A stretch of DNA of 64,000 nucleotides from Planococcus sp. 107-1 (GCF_021513255.1 NZ_CP090977.1:806001-870000), one strand, 5' to 3'. Positions 34,004 to 42,586 are shown, counted from the first letter of the stretch. The notes: generated by a model from the sequence alone, not told the origin. Made by a program: numbers and translations.

Positions 34004-34021
34004 AATGTAATCCGTTACATT
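34004..34021 (-). promoter_or_regulatory. LacI-type operator of the isomerase gene
   Basis: AATGTAA-TCCG-TTACATT is a perfect 7-4-7 palindrome covering the predicted transcription start of the minus-strand isomerase promoter. Confidence 0.65.
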
Positions 34022-34024
34022 CAA

Positions 34025-34053
34025 AATATAGCGATAAATCTGAAGGAAATCAA
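34025..34053 (-). promoter_or_regulatory. Promoter of the isomerase gene
   Basis: On the minus strand TTGATT (34048-34053) and TATATT (34025-34030) are 17 nt apart, with the operator immediately downstream. Confidence 0.6.
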
Positions 34054-34078
34054 GGGAATTGAAGAAATAAAATAGTTA

Positions 34079-34128
34079 TTGACAGATAATTCTGAATAAT
34101 TTAAGATGAAAATGTAATCGATTTCATT
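34079..34128 (+). promoter_or_regulatory. Promoter and operator of the lacI-family gene
   Basis: TTGACA (34079-34084), 17 nt, TAAGAT (34102-34107) form a strong promoter. AATGTAATCGATTTCATT (34111-34128) follows directly, one base off the palindrome at 34004; the inner 14 bases also satisfy the cre consensus. Autorepression, CcpA control or both are expected. Confidence 0.65.
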
Positions 34129-34159
34129 GATAGTGATCGAATGGGAAGTGGGAATGCCT

Positions 34160-35149
34160 ATGGCGAATATTCAGCAAGTAGCTAAACATGCAGGGGTTTC
34201 GGCAGCTACAGTTTCAAGAGTATTGAACGGGCAGAATAGTGTATCGCAAAAAACACGCATTAAAGTTGAAGAAGCCATTTCACTATTAAGATATGAGCCC
34301 AGTATGCTTGGCAGAAATCTGCGTAATTCAGAAAGCAGAATTATTTTAATCTTAATTCCAACCATTTCGAATCCTTTTTATTTGGAAATTATTAAAGGAA
34401 TCGAAAATACAGCGCTGGATCATCAATACAATATTCTTTTATGCGAGACTGATTCAAATCCGGACAAAGAAAATATTTACTTTGACCTTGTCCGCAAGAG
34501 AATGGCAGATGGCATCATTTCGATGGACCCGGCAGTCAATGTCGAAACTTTAAAGCAATTGGCCGAAAAATACGCCATTATTCAATGCAGCGAGTACGGA
34601 GGAGGGATAGGAATTCCCTATGTAACGATCAACAATGAAATGGCTTCCTACCAGGCAGTCAGACATCTTATCCACATGGGGCATGAAAAAATTGCTTTGA
34701 TGAATTCAGATGAGAAATTTCTTTATGCGAGAGAAAGGAGGGCGGGATATGAACGAGCTTTAACGGAATACGGCATTCCGGTCCGAAAAGAATATATCCA
34801 CTATACACAACATCTTGGATTTGAATACGGCCAACAGGCGATGAAAAAAATTTTAACGCTGGAGGAACGGCCGACCGCTGTTTTCGCGGTCTCCGATTTA
34901 TTGGCGATCGGTGCTTTAAAGGAGATAAACGCATCGGGCCTCTCTGTGCCAGGAGATCTTGCTGTTATCGGATTCGATAAAATCGATTTTTCCAATATGA
35001 CCAATCCTACACTTACGACGATTGCACAGCCCATGTACAAGATGGGGATCGCTGCCGCTCAAATGTTGATTGATAAGATTCAAGGCAAGCCAATTGACAG
35101 TATCATTTTTGACCATGAATTGATCATCAGAGAATCGACATCAGGATGA
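34160..35149 (+). CDS. LacI family transcriptional regulator
   Basis: A 329-residue repressor with an N-terminal LacI helix-turn-helix (IQQVAKHAGVSAATVSRVLNG) and a sugar-binding domain (LILIPTISNPFY, TAVFAVSDLLAIGAL, IGFDKIDFSNMTNPTLTTI). It probably represses itself, the divergent isomerase and the downstream ABC operon through three sites with the pattern AATGTAA-N-CG-TTACATT. The ligand should be the sugar carried by that transporter. ATG 34160 is taken as start (GTGGGA 7 nt before); 34154 is a close alternative. Confidence 0.87.
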   Translation: MANIQQVAKHAGVSAATVSRVLNGQNSVSQKTRIKVEEAISLLRYEPSMLGRNLRNSESRIILILIPTISNPFYLEIIKGIENTALDHQYNILLCETDSNPDKENIYFDLVRKRMADGIISMDPAVNVETLKQLAEKYAIIQCSEYGGGIGIPYVTINNEMASYQAVRHLIHMGHEKIALMNSDEKFLYARERRAGYERALTEYGIPVRKEYIHYTQHLGFEYGQQAMKKILTLEERPTAVFAVSDLLAIGALKEINASGLSVPGDLAVIGFDKIDFSNMTNPTLTTIAQPMYKMGIAAAQMLIDKIQGKPIDSIIFDHELIIRESTSG

Positions 35150-35152
35150 AAG

Positions 35153-35206
35153 CCAAGCCTAGCGCTCTATCGGTACATTGGATTGGGGATAGAGCGCTGG
35201 CCTTGG
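35153..35206 (+). terminator. Hairpin between lacI and the ABC operon, without T-tract
   Basis: AGCGCTCTATC pairs with GATAGAGCGCT and an outer CCAAG with CTTGG. It follows the lacI stop but is not followed by T residues, so it may be an inefficient or Rho-assisted end, or separate lacI from the next promoter. Confidence 0.45.
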
Positions 35207-35212
35207 TTATGA

Positions 35213-35228
35213 AATGTAACCGTTTACA
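35213..35228 (+). promoter_or_regulatory. LacI/CcpA-type operator of the RbsABC-like operon
   Basis: AATGTAACCGTTTACA resembles the operators at 34004 and 34111; TGTAACCGTTTACA also matches the cre consensus fully. It overlaps the likely transcription start and lies 22 nt before the binding-protein start. Confidence 0.6.
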
Positions 35229-35249
35229 AGAAAGGGAGCATGAGAAAAA

Positions 35250-36248
35250 ATGAAGGGGTGGATGATGTTGAAGAAATTCCTGCTTTTATTGTTGATGTTC
35301 GTAACTGTTTTCGGATTAGCTGCCTGTGGCGATGAACCAGCTTCGGGAAGTGGAGAGGGAGCAGAAAATGATGGAGAAGAAACCTTGAAAATCGGGATTT
35401 CATTGCCTTCTGCAACACATGGATGGATGGGGGCTTTGATCGACAGTGCTGAAAAACAAGCAAAAGCGTTGCAGGAAAGCGATGGCATTGAATACGTGAT
35501 GACCAATGCTGCAGATCCGAATAAGCAAGCGAACGATGTAGACGATCTCATTGCTCAAGATGTAGACGTCATTGTCATGCTGCCTATTGAATCAGCCGCA
35601 CTCACACCTGTTGGACAAAAAATCAAAGATGCTGGAATTCCTTTGGTCATTGTCGACCGGGAACTTGAAAACGATGCCGCTACTGTTGTTGTAAAAGGTG
35701 ATAATGAAGGAATTGGGGTTAATGCAGGTAAATTCTTTGTGGAACAATTGAATGGAAAAGGAAAAGTAGTCGAAATATCCGGGCCTCCTAGTTCGGTGAC
35801 CGAACAGCGCGGTTCAGGATTCAAAGAAGCTGTTGAAGCAGCTGACGGAATGGAAATCATCGCATCACAGAGCGGGGATTTCTCGACAGAAAAATCATTG
35901 GAGGTCATGCAGAATATTCTCCAGGCAAATCCGGAAATCGATGCTGTCTTCACCCAAGATGATGGAATGGCATTAGGCGTTCTGCAAGCCATTAAAGAAG
36001 CTGGACGGACCGATATCCAATTTGTTACAGGGGCTGGCGGTGCTAAGGAAGTGTTTGAAGATATTCAAAATGACGGCTTGATGAAGGCGACTTTCCTCTA
36101 CTCTCCAACTATGGTGGAAGATGCAGTTTCCATTGCAGCTGACATTGCAAAAGGAAATGATCCGGCAGAAGCGATGGTTGTGAAAGAAGCGACCCAAGTA
36201 ACAAAAGAAAATGTCGAAGAATTCTACGATCCAGAATCGAAATTTTAA
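35250..36248 (+). CDS. Sugar-binding lipoprotein (RbsB-like)
   Basis: A 332-residue substrate-binding lipoprotein (lipobox GLAAC, Cys26) of the ribose/galactose-binding type. The mature domain shows IGISLPSATHGW, DVIVMLPIES, IPLVIVDREL and VFTQDDGMALGVLQA, typical of the Peripla_BP_4 group. It feeds the ATPase and permease encoded next. The first ATG has AAAGGGAG 11 nt upstream; ATG 35262/35265 with AAGGGG closer by are alternatives. A hairpin after the gene may raise its expression over the ATPase. The ligand is unknown; the neighbouring isomerase and dehydrogenase favour a polyol or unusual sugar. Confidence 0.87.
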   Translation: MKGWMMLKKFLLLLLMFVTVFGLAACGDEPASGSGEGAENDGEETLKIGISLPSATHGWMGALIDSAEKQAKALQESDGIEYVMTNAADPNKQANDVDDLIAQDVDVIVMLPIESAALTPVGQKIKDAGIPLVIVDRELENDAATVVVKGDNEGIGVNAGKFFVEQLNGKGKVVEISGPPSSVTEQRGSGFKEAVEAADGMEIIASQSGDFSTEKSLEVMQNILQANPEIDAVFTQDDGMALGVLQAIKEAGRTDIQFVTGAGGAKEVFEDIQNDGLMKATFLYSPTMVEDAVSIAADIAKGNDPAEAMVVKEATQVTKENVEEFYDPESKF

Positions 36249-36259
36249 TTGAAATCCAG

Positions 36260-36303
36260 GAAATGCGCTGGACGGTGCAGCACCCGGCGCATTTCTTCTT
36301 TTC
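36260..36303 (+). terminator. Partial terminator or attenuator between binding protein and ATPase genes
   Basis: GAAATGCGC and GCGCATTTC form the stem, with further inner pairing (TGG/CCG), followed by TTCTTTTC. Partial termination would lower ATPase expression relative to the binding protein. Confidence 0.6.
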
Positions 36304-36327
36304 TGATGAAGAGGGGGAATTGGAGCA

Positions 36328-37842
36328 ATGACGGCTGAGCCTTTTTTAACAATGCAAACTATCGATAAATCATTTAATGGAGTCCGCGTGTTGAAAAATG
36401 TTTCGTTGAATATTGAAAAAGGAGAAATTCATGCGCTGCTTGGCGAAAACGGAGCCGGAAAATCTACCTTAATGAACATCCTTGGCGGTGTGCATCAACC
36501 GGATCAAGGGATTATTCAGTTAAACGGAAAAATGGTGAAAATGACAAATCCGCGAGTCTCCCAGGAACAAGGAATCAGTTTTATACATCAGGAGTTAAAC
36601 GTGGTATCCGATTTAAAGGTCTATGAAAATATGTTTTTAGGATCGGAAATCAGGAATCGTGCAGGTTTTTTGAATGTAGAGAAAATGCTCAGAGAAACGC
36701 ATGATATTATGGCGCAATTGGATGTAGACATAAATCCCAAAGAGTATGTGCGGAATTTGGACACTTCTTACAAACAATTGATTGAAATCGCCAAAGCATT
36801 GCTGCATAACTCGAACCTGATTATTATGGATGAACCGACTACTTCACTGGCTGAACATGAAGTCCATCGTTTATTTGAATTGATGAGGAATTTAAAAAAG
36901 AAAGGCGTTTCCATCATTTATATTTCCCATAAATTGAAGGAAATCAAAGAAGTATGCGACTGCTATACGGTATTGAGGGACGGACAAGTTGTCGGAACGG
37001 GCAGCATGAAAGAAGAAGATTTAGAGACGATTACTCGAATGATGGTCGGAAAATCAATTTCACAGGAGCGTTTCCTTCATCTTCATCCTTTTGGGGAAAC
37101 CGCTTTACAAGTAGAAAATCTATCCAGTGAAGGACTTTTCAGGAATGTCAGTTTCTCTGTTCGCAAAGGAGAAATTGCAGGGTTTACTGGGCTTGCGGGA
37201 GATGGAAGAACGGAATTATTTGAGAGCTTATTCGGATACCGCAAAAAGTATCGGGGAGAAATTAAAATCCACGGCCGCTCTGTTAAGCTTAACCATCCAA
37301 GAAAGGCGTTAAAAGCGGGTCTAGGTTTTGTGCCGAAAGACCGAAAGGAAAATGGCATTATCAAGGATTTGAGCGTCATCCACAATATGAGCTTGTCCGC
37401 CATGGGGAATTTTGAACGAGTGGGTTTTGTTCAAGAGCAGACTGAAAGGAAGAAATTTCAGCATTATAAAGAGATGTTAAATATCAAAGTCCATAATCCG
37501 CGCGTGACAATCGATAAATTGAGTGGGGGCAATCAACAGAAAGTGATTATCGCTAAATGGTTGGAAGCGCAAACCGATATCCTTATTTTTGATAATCCGA
37601 CTCAAGGGATTGATATCGGTGCAAAACAAGAAATCTACCAGGAAATTATTGCACTTTCGAAACAGGGGAAAGCAATTATCATTCTTTCTTCAGAAGCTCC
37701 GGAAGTCATGAGGATCTGCCACTCCATTCACGTTATGTACCAAGGTGAAATTACAGCCAGTTTTAAAGGGGAAGAGGCGGAGGAAGAGGAAATCATGCAA
37801 TATGCCACTGGTTCAAAAAGGGAGGCTGTGAAAATTGACTAA
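36328..37842 (+). CDS. Sugar ABC transporter ATP-binding protein (RbsA-like)
   Basis: A 504-residue double-domain ABC ATPase. Domain 1: Walker A GENGAGKST, a degenerate signature LDTSYKQL and Walker B LIIMDEPT. Domain 2: degenerate A-loop LAGDGRTEL, PKDRKENG, signature LSGGNQQK and a Walker B where the usual Asp-Glu-Pro is LIFDNPTQG, so its catalytic Glu is replaced by Asn, as in several RbsA-type second sites. It powers uptake with the permease whose TTG start overlaps its stop by 8 nt. Confidence 0.9.
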   Translation: MTAEPFLTMQTIDKSFNGVRVLKNVSLNIEKGEIHALLGENGAGKSTLMNILGGVHQPDQGIIQLNGKMVKMTNPRVSQEQGISFIHQELNVVSDLKVYENMFLGSEIRNRAGFLNVEKMLRETHDIMAQLDVDINPKEYVRNLDTSYKQLIEIAKALLHNSNLIIMDEPTTSLAEHEVHRLFELMRNLKKKGVSIIYISHKLKEIKEVCDCYTVLRDGQVVGTGSMKEEDLETITRMMVGKSISQERFLHLHPFGETALQVENLSSEGLFRNVSFSVRKGEIAGFTGLAGDGRTELFESLFGYRKKYRGEIKIHGRSVKLNHPRKALKAGLGFVPKDRKENGIIKDLSVIHNMSLSAMGNFERVGFVQEQTERKKFQHYKEMLNIKVHNPRVTIDKLSGGNQQKVIIAKWLEAQTDILIFDNPTQGIDIGAKQEIYQEIIALSKQGKAIIILSSEAPEVMRICHSIHVMYQGEITASFKGEEAEEEEIMQYATGSKREAVKID

Positions 37843-38809
37843 CGCTAACATTAAAGAATACGAACCCCAACCTTCGACGATGAAGAGCCGACTAGCCTGG
37901 TTATGGTCAGAGTATAGCGTCATCATCGCTTTTGTCCTTATTTTCATCGCATCGTCTATTCTGAACCCACGATTTTTGGATATGAACAATCAGCTTAATA
38001 TCTTGATGCAAGTATCCATCATCGGCATTATTGCAATGGGGATGACTGTGGTAATGCTCTCTGGCGGCATTGACTTATCAGTCGGTTCTGTCTTGGCATT
38101 GGTTGGGGTTATTTCGGTTTTGTCTTTAAATGCTTCCGGCAGTATCCTGATTGCGGTATTCACGGCTCTTTTAGTGGGAGCATTCGTAGGATTTCTTAAT
38201 GGATTGATGGTAGCAAAAGGGAGAATTGCCTCTTTTATTGCAACCCTCGGCATGATGGCTGCAGCAAGGTCGATTGCTTTATACATTGCTGAAGGCGGCA
38301 GTGTCTCAGGGGAAGTTTCCGGATTTACTGCAATTGCTAACAATAATTTATGGATTTTCGATTATCCAGTCATTATTTTCTTGGCTATGACGGCATTGGT
38401 TTATGTATTGATGCATAAAATGCGCTTCGGCCGCTATGTCTATGCATTAGGAAGCAATGAAAAAGCTGCCTTGCTGTCAGCGATCCGTGTAGACCGCATC
38501 AAGATCGGCGTCTATACACTTACGGGTTTGCTGGTCGGCGTCGCAGCGATCATTGAAACTTCCCGGCTCAATTCCATTTCTTCGTCCAGTTCAGGCGTGC
38601 AATATGAACTGGATGCCATCGCCGCGGTTATTATCGGGGGCACGCGGATGACTGGCGGCCGGGGGAAAATCATCGGTACTTTATTTGGTGTTCTGATCCT
38701 CGGCATCTTGAATAATATGATGAATTTGATGAACGTCTCTCCGCATCTTCAAGGTTTTGTGAAAGGCCTGATCATCATTATCGCTGTAGTGTTCCAAAAA
38801 AGGGAATAG
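37835..38809 (+). CDS. Sugar ABC transporter permease (RbsC-like)
   Basis: A 324-residue permease of the BPD_transp_2 family with about ten helices. GIIAMGMTVVMLSGGIDLSVG, the loop YVYALGSNEKAALLSAI and the C-terminal GGRGKIIGTLFGVLILGI are family signatures (each at most 20 residues here). It begins with TTG 37835, 9 nt after GGAGG, inside the ATPase gene end. The dehydrogenase gene follows after 11 nt, so transport and oxidation are co-expressed. Confidence 0.9.
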   Translation: MTNANIKEYEPQPSTMKSRLAWLWSEYSVIIAFVLIFIASSILNPRFLDMNNQLNILMQVSIIGIIAMGMTVVMLSGGIDLSVGSVLALVGVISVLSLNASGSILIAVFTALLVGAFVGFLNGLMVAKGRIASFIATLGMMAAARSIALYIAEGGSVSGEVSGFTAIANNNLWIFDYPVIIFLAMTALVYVLMHKMRFGRYVYALGSNEKAALLSAIRVDRIKIGVYTLTGLLVGVAAIIETSRLNSISSSSSGVQYELDAIAAVIIGGTRMTGGRGKIIGTLFGVLILGILNNMMNLMNVSPHLQGFVKGLIIIIAVVFQKRE

Positions 38810-38820
38810 GGGGCAGTTTT

Positions 38821-39879
38821 ATGGGAATGAAAGTCGGAATTATCGGCTGCGGCTCGATTACGAAGATGCGCCATGCACCTGAATATCAAGCAAATCCGTT
38901 TGTAGAAGAAATCATTTTTTACGACCGCAATATTGAACGTGCAGAAATTTTGGCTGCTCAATTTTCAGGGCGGGTTGCAAAGACGGTTGAAGAATTGTTC
39001 GAAGATCCGGAAATCCAAGCCATCAGTGATTGCTCATCGAATGAGCACCATCATCTTTTTTCAACAAAAGCTTTATTAAGCGGCAAACACGTCCTTTGTG
39101 AAAAACCGATCTCATTAACTGTTGAAAATGCGGCAGAAATTCTTGCAGCCCAACAGATGTCCGGAAAAAAATTGATGATTGACCATAACCAGCGATTTAC
39201 TCAAGCCCATAAAAAAGCCAGGGAGATTATCGCTTCCGGGGATTATGGGAAAGTGCTGACTTTCCGGACGACTTTTGGCCATGCAGGGCCGGAAACTTGG
39301 GGCATCAATAAAACCAATTCGACCTGGTTTTTTAAGAAAGAGCGCTCCGGTTTAGGAGTAGGCGGTGATTTGGGCATCCATAAAATCGACTTGCTGCATT
39401 TTCTTTTGGATGATGAAATTGAACAGGTGAGCGCCTTTCAAGGATCTTTGCATAAAATCAATGAGAATGGACATGTAATTGAAGTTGCTGATAATATTGT
39501 CTGCAGTTTAAAAACAGCCAAAGGATGTTTAGGGACGGCTTCATTTTCGTGGACCCATTACGGAGAAGAAGACAATAGCACCATTATCTATTGTGAAGGA
39601 GGCATTATTAAAATTTATAGCGACGATGAATACCAACTGGAAATTTTGGCAAAAGACCATACGAAAATAAGGTACCAGCTAGAAGACATGCAAACCAATG
39701 AGAAACAGACGAATTCCGGGGTCATTGACGCGTTTATCGAAAGCATACGCCTTGACCAAAAGCCGCCTGTCACTGGCCAAGATGCTTTAAATGCCCTTAA
39801 AGTGATTTTAGCAATCGCAGAAGCAGCAGAAACACAAAAAGTGGTAATCATTGAAAAAGAGTCTCTCCAATTTTTATAG
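38821..39879 (+). CDS. Gfo/Idh/MocA family oxidoreductase
   Basis: A 352-residue NAD(P)-dependent dehydrogenase: Rossmann GIIGCGSITKMRHA, the family CEKPISLT motif with the catalytic Lys, and a C-terminal GFO_IDH_MocA domain with GGDLGIHKIDLLHF including the usual Asp-His pair. Members oxidise sugars, inositols or glycosides at one hydroxyl. Being last in the importer operon and co-regulated with a TIM-barrel isomerase/epimerase, it probably starts breakdown of the imported compound to a keto-intermediate. The gene ends within a terminator hairpin shared with the opposing acetyltransferase gene. Confidence 0.88.
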   Translation: MGMKVGIIGCGSITKMRHAPEYQANPFVEEIIFYDRNIERAEILAAQFSGRVAKTVEELFEDPEIQAISDCSSNEHHHLFSTKALLSGKHVLCEKPISLTVENAAEILAAQQMSGKKLMIDHNQRFTQAHKKAREIIASGDYGKVLTFRTTFGHAGPETWGINKTNSTWFFKKERSGLGVGGDLGIHKIDLLHFLLDDEIEQVSAFQGSLHKINENGHVIEVADNIVCSLKTAKGCLGTASFSWTHYGEEDNSTIIYCEGGIIKIYSDDEYQLEILAKDHTKIRYQLEDMQTNEKQTNSGVIDAFIESIRLDQKPPVTGQDALNALKVILAIAEAAETQKVVIIEKESLQFL

Positions 39880-39895
39880 GAGAGACTCTTTTTTT
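39857..39895. terminator. Bidirectional terminator overlapping both stop codons
   Basis: AAGAGTCTCTCC and GGAGAGACTCTT enclose TTTTTATA; the right side has TTTTTTT. The left arm is coding for the dehydrogenase C-terminus and the loop holds the stop codons of both converging genes. Confidence 0.85.
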
Positions 39896-40746
39896 GCAGG
39901 TATTCCGTATAACATCCAGGGAGAAGAAAGCGTGAAAGAGTGATTTTTAGGAAGTGAATGGGCTGCTTGTTTCGTTAAATCCATCCAAACAAAGCATTCT
40001 CCCTCTGCTTCTTCTGCTAGTTTCCGGTAATCAGCTGAAATGGTTTCCCATAAACCGGGCTGTTCCATAATATCGTCCCACGGGTAAATGGCCTGCAGGA
40101 AATCATGTTTTTTAAAGTCTTTTTTCGTAATAAGGATTCGTGTCCTTTCTTCATTTTCATAGAACCCCCATTGCGCAAGCTCTTCGTCTGTAAAAAGGTC
40201 ACGAGTTGCCGGGAAAGGATAATAGCATTCATACGGAAATACAGCACCGGTCTCAATATAAAGGCGCTCCACCCAGGATTTTTTAAGGGAAAGTTCTTTT
40301 ATTTCCGTCCAAATTCCGTTGTTGTTTTCAAGCATGGATAGATCTTGGGCTGTAGCTCCGTAATCAGCTGAATAAACAGTTAAACCGAGCTTTTCCAAGA
40401 CGCGGCGAGCCGGGAGATTTTCTTCTTGTGTATTTGCTCCGACCCATCGGATTGTTTCATCATTTTTCGCTATGTTGAGTACGTATTTTGTTAATTGTGT
40501 CGCTAAGTCTTTTCCGCGGTAGCGCACATCGCTGCGGATCCGCCCAATCATCGCATGGCTTTTGCCGAAAAGCGTGTAGCCGCAAACGCTTGCCAGATGC
40601 TCTCCTATAAATAAACCATATAGATGGTTCTGCCCTGCTACAAGCCGTTCGAAGATCCGCACCACATAATCATCTTCAATTCCGGTTTCCATCGCTTTTA
40701 AGTAAGGATAATCTTCTAGCTTCAAAGGCCGGATCACCTGTTCCAT
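39874..40746 (-). CDS. GNAT family N-acetyltransferase
   Basis: A 290-residue protein with an N-terminal GNAT domain (about 1-140): the acetyl-CoA-binding region is RIRSDVRYRGKDLATQLTKY and the following strand-helix IRWVGANTQEENLPARRVLEKLG. The C-terminal half (150-290) is unassigned and may be a degenerate second acyltransferase-like domain. Acceptor is unknown. The ATG at 40746 is the obvious start. It appears monocistronic and converges on the dehydrogenase gene. Confidence 0.82.
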   Translation of the reverse strand: MEQVIRPLKLEDYPYLKAMETGIEDDYVVRIFERLVAGQNHLYGLFIGEHLASVCGYTLFGKSHAMIGRIRSDVRYRGKDLATQLTKYVLNIAKNDETIRWVGANTQEENLPARRVLEKLGLTVYSADYGATAQDLSMLENNNGIWTEIKELSLKKSWVERLYIETGAVFPYECYYPFPATRDLFTDEELAQWGFYENEERTRILITKKDFKKHDFLQAIYPWDDIMEQPGLWETISADYRKLAEEAEGECFVWMDLTKQAAHSLPKNHSFTLSSPWMLYGIPAKKESLL

Positions 40747-40844
40747 TCTGTTCCACTCCCTGTTTAATTGATGCTTTTATTATAAACAATAGAGGGCAGA
40801 CTTTCTTGTGAAAAGAAAATCCGGAAATTACAGGGGAGAAGACC

Positions 40845-41189
40845 TTATGATTTTTTAATGGAATAAGGCGTTATGGTATATAGTTCTTTAGGATTGCTCA
40901 TTGAGATTTTATATAAATCCTTAAAAACTGCTTCTGAAATTGCGTAACGGAATATTTGATCGGGCAGTTCTTTCAATTTTTCCGGGGCATCTTCATATTT
41001 CAATTCATCAATATCAACCCAAAACGTATCTGTTTTGCTATATGTATGCAGCAAGTCAGAATAAGTTGTTTCACGGGAAAGGCGGCAAAAGAGAGTGATG
41101 GTAGGAGAATCGTCTTCATCATTAAAATCCTTGGACTTTAAAAAGTAGTAATGGACAGCTTCTTGGACGATTATTTGTTTTTGGGGCAT
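40845..41189 (-). CDS. Unrecognised ~114-residue protein, paralogue of the protein at 55908
   Basis: A 114-residue soluble acidic protein of no family known to me. Conserved blocks shared with the protein at 55908-56243 are YFLKSKDFNDEDD (versus LFTRVKDTHEEDN), ITLFCRLS, FWVDIDELKYEDAPEKLKELPD and VFKDLYKISMSNPKELYTITPY (fragments at or near the 20-residue limit). ATG 41189 with AAGGAG 10 nt upstream makes its length match the paralogue. A good promoter lies at 41297-41324. Both paralogues sit near STAS-domain proteins, hinting at a regulatory or stress-related role. Confidence 0.72.
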   Translation of the reverse strand: MPQKQIIVQEAVHYYFLKSKDFNDEDDSPTITLFCRLSRETTYSDLLHTYSKTDTFWVDIDELKYEDAPEKLKELPDQIFRYAISEAVFKDLYKISMSNPKELYTITPYSIKKS

Positions 41190-41296
41190 ATTATTTGAAC
41201 TCCTTTTCATTTGAATTCGATGAAGACCCGTGAAAAAGCAACAAATGATATAGAGGATGGTAAGCATAAAATACTATGAAATGTTTTCTTTTATAG

Positions 41297-41324
41297 TTTA
41301 TATGGTTCATAAATAATTAGTCAA
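41297..41324 (-). promoter_or_regulatory. Promoter of the unrecognised small protein gene
   Basis: On the minus strand TTGACT (41319-41324), 16 nt, TATAAA (41297-41302). It leaves a leader of about 100 nt. Confidence 0.55.
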
Positions 41325-41398
41325 GTGTAAATACTCACAAAATTCTAAAAATAAAAATAACTAAAAGGCCTACCAATTATTCAAAAGAAGGCACCGCG

Positions 41399-41432
41399 CA
41401 AAAAAATGCACTTCCTTCAAGAGGAAGCGCAT
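41399..41432 (-). terminator. Intrinsic terminator of the RsbR-type gene
   Basis: On the minus strand ATGCGCTTCCT pairs with AGGAAGTGCAT and is followed by TTTTTTTGCGC. Confidence 0.85.
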
Positions 41433-41474
41433 GTGAAATGAGATCTATTTATTTCATTCAAAAATTAAAAAACC

Positions 41475-42299
41475 TTAAGCAACCAAATATTCTTTCAATG
41501 CTTGTTGGAGTGTTCCGAGCGTTTTCGTTTTTTGATCGAATTTTAAATCGAGGTTAATCATTTTTCGGACGACTTCAGCCCGCAGGCCAGTTATTACTGA
41601 TCTGCAGCCCATCATAGCTGTCCCGTCAATAATCTTCATCAAATGGTGGATGACTTCGACTTCCATGTCTGCAATTCCCGACATATCGATGATCAAGGTC
41701 TGGATGCGGGAACGTCCGATTTCTGTAAGGACTTTTTCTTCTAAAATATTGGTGCGGAAAAAGTCAATGGTTCCAATAAGCGGCAAGATGCAAACTGAAG
41801 AGTTGATCGGGATGATCGGAACTGAAAGGTTTTCAACTAATTGCCGGTGGGCAAGAATCAAGGAATCTTTGTATGTAGAGTAATTGATGAAAAATGTATT
41901 TAAAAATGAATCAAGCCCTGTATTGACGGCTTTTTCTAACTGAAAGAAATCTGACGCCAGTTCTTTGTCTGTTTCTTCATCGAATTTCTCGATAAACGTC
42001 CAAAGTGTTCTGCGGATAGCCTGGATCCATTCGAGTTTAAAGGCAAGGTCGATAGAATGGGTGGCCCAGGCGATGCCTTCTTGTTTTGCGAATAGACGCA
42101 GATCTTCTTCTTGCCCATCGACGATATAGCCGACCAGTTTGTGAGCATTCGTAATTAAATCTATATTTCCGATAGTAAGTATTTCATTAATTTTGTCTTT
42201 TACATTTACTGCTTCTGAAAGAAGTTTATTTTCAAATTCGGATTTATAACCCTGGAAAAATTCTTTTAGTTCAACTGAATTTTGCAACGTATCTGCCAT
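41475..42299 (-). CDS. RsbR-type STAS-domain stressosome protein
   Basis: A 274-residue protein with an N-terminal non-haem globin-like sensor region (about 1-150) and a C-terminal STAS domain (SSVCILPLIGTIDF ... LIIDMSGIADME ... IIDGTAMMGCRSVITGLRAEVV). RsbR paralogues form the stressosome core with RsbS and release RsbT to activate SigB. The first phospho-site of RsbRA (Thr in I-T-G-V) is Ser here (DMSGI), and the second (Thr205) is replaced by a Lys/Met region, as in atypical paralogues. A SigB-like promoter with perfect GTTTAA lies upstream. No rsbS or rsbT is adjacent. Confidence 0.82.
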   Translation of the reverse strand: MADTLQNSVELKEFFQGYKSEFENKLLSEAVNVKDKINEILTIGNIDLITNAHKLVGYIVDGQEEDLRLFAKQEGIAWATHSIDLAFKLEWIQAIRRTLWTFIEKFDEETDKELASDFFQLEKAVNTGLDSFLNTFFINYSTYKDSLILAHRQLVENLSVPIIPINSSVCILPLIGTIDFFRTNILEEKVLTEIGRSRIQTLIIDMSGIADMEVEVIHHLMKIIDGTAMMGCRSVITGLRAEVVRKMINLDLKFDQKTKTLGTLQQALKEYLVA

Positions 42300-42338
42300 T
42301 TAAATTTCTCCTTTAATTTTGATGTACAACATTTACCT

Positions 42339-42364
42339 GTACCTCAAGGTGTATGTCTTTAAAC
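42339..42364 (-). promoter_or_regulatory. SigB-like promoter of the RsbR-type gene
   Basis: On the minus strand a perfect GTTTAA (42359-42364), 14 nt, then AGGTAC (42339-42344), about 40 nt before the start. The -10 matches four of six positions. The rest of the 325-base gap up to 42624 is AT-rich and holds only the opposing promoter. Confidence 0.4.
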
Positions 42365-42557
42365 CTAATAAGTTAAAAAAAGTGAAAAATGAGTCCAAAA
42401 TCAAGAAAATATTGAATTTTGTATAACTAAATTTCTGTTGAATAATTATATTAGCACACGGCCAAAAGAAATAAATAGGTATTTTTACTTTAATTTAATT
42501 TATGGAGAATTCAAAAAATTTGTATGAAATTTCCGATTATTTGTCTTCTTCTATTAT

Positions 42558-42586
42558 TTGGATTTCAAATTAATCCTTGTTATACT
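42558..42586 (+). promoter_or_regulatory. Strong SigA-type promoter of the SLH-CAP gene
   Basis: TTGGAT (42558-42563), 17 nt, TATACT (42581-42586), about 40 nt upstream of the start codon. Confidence 0.65.
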
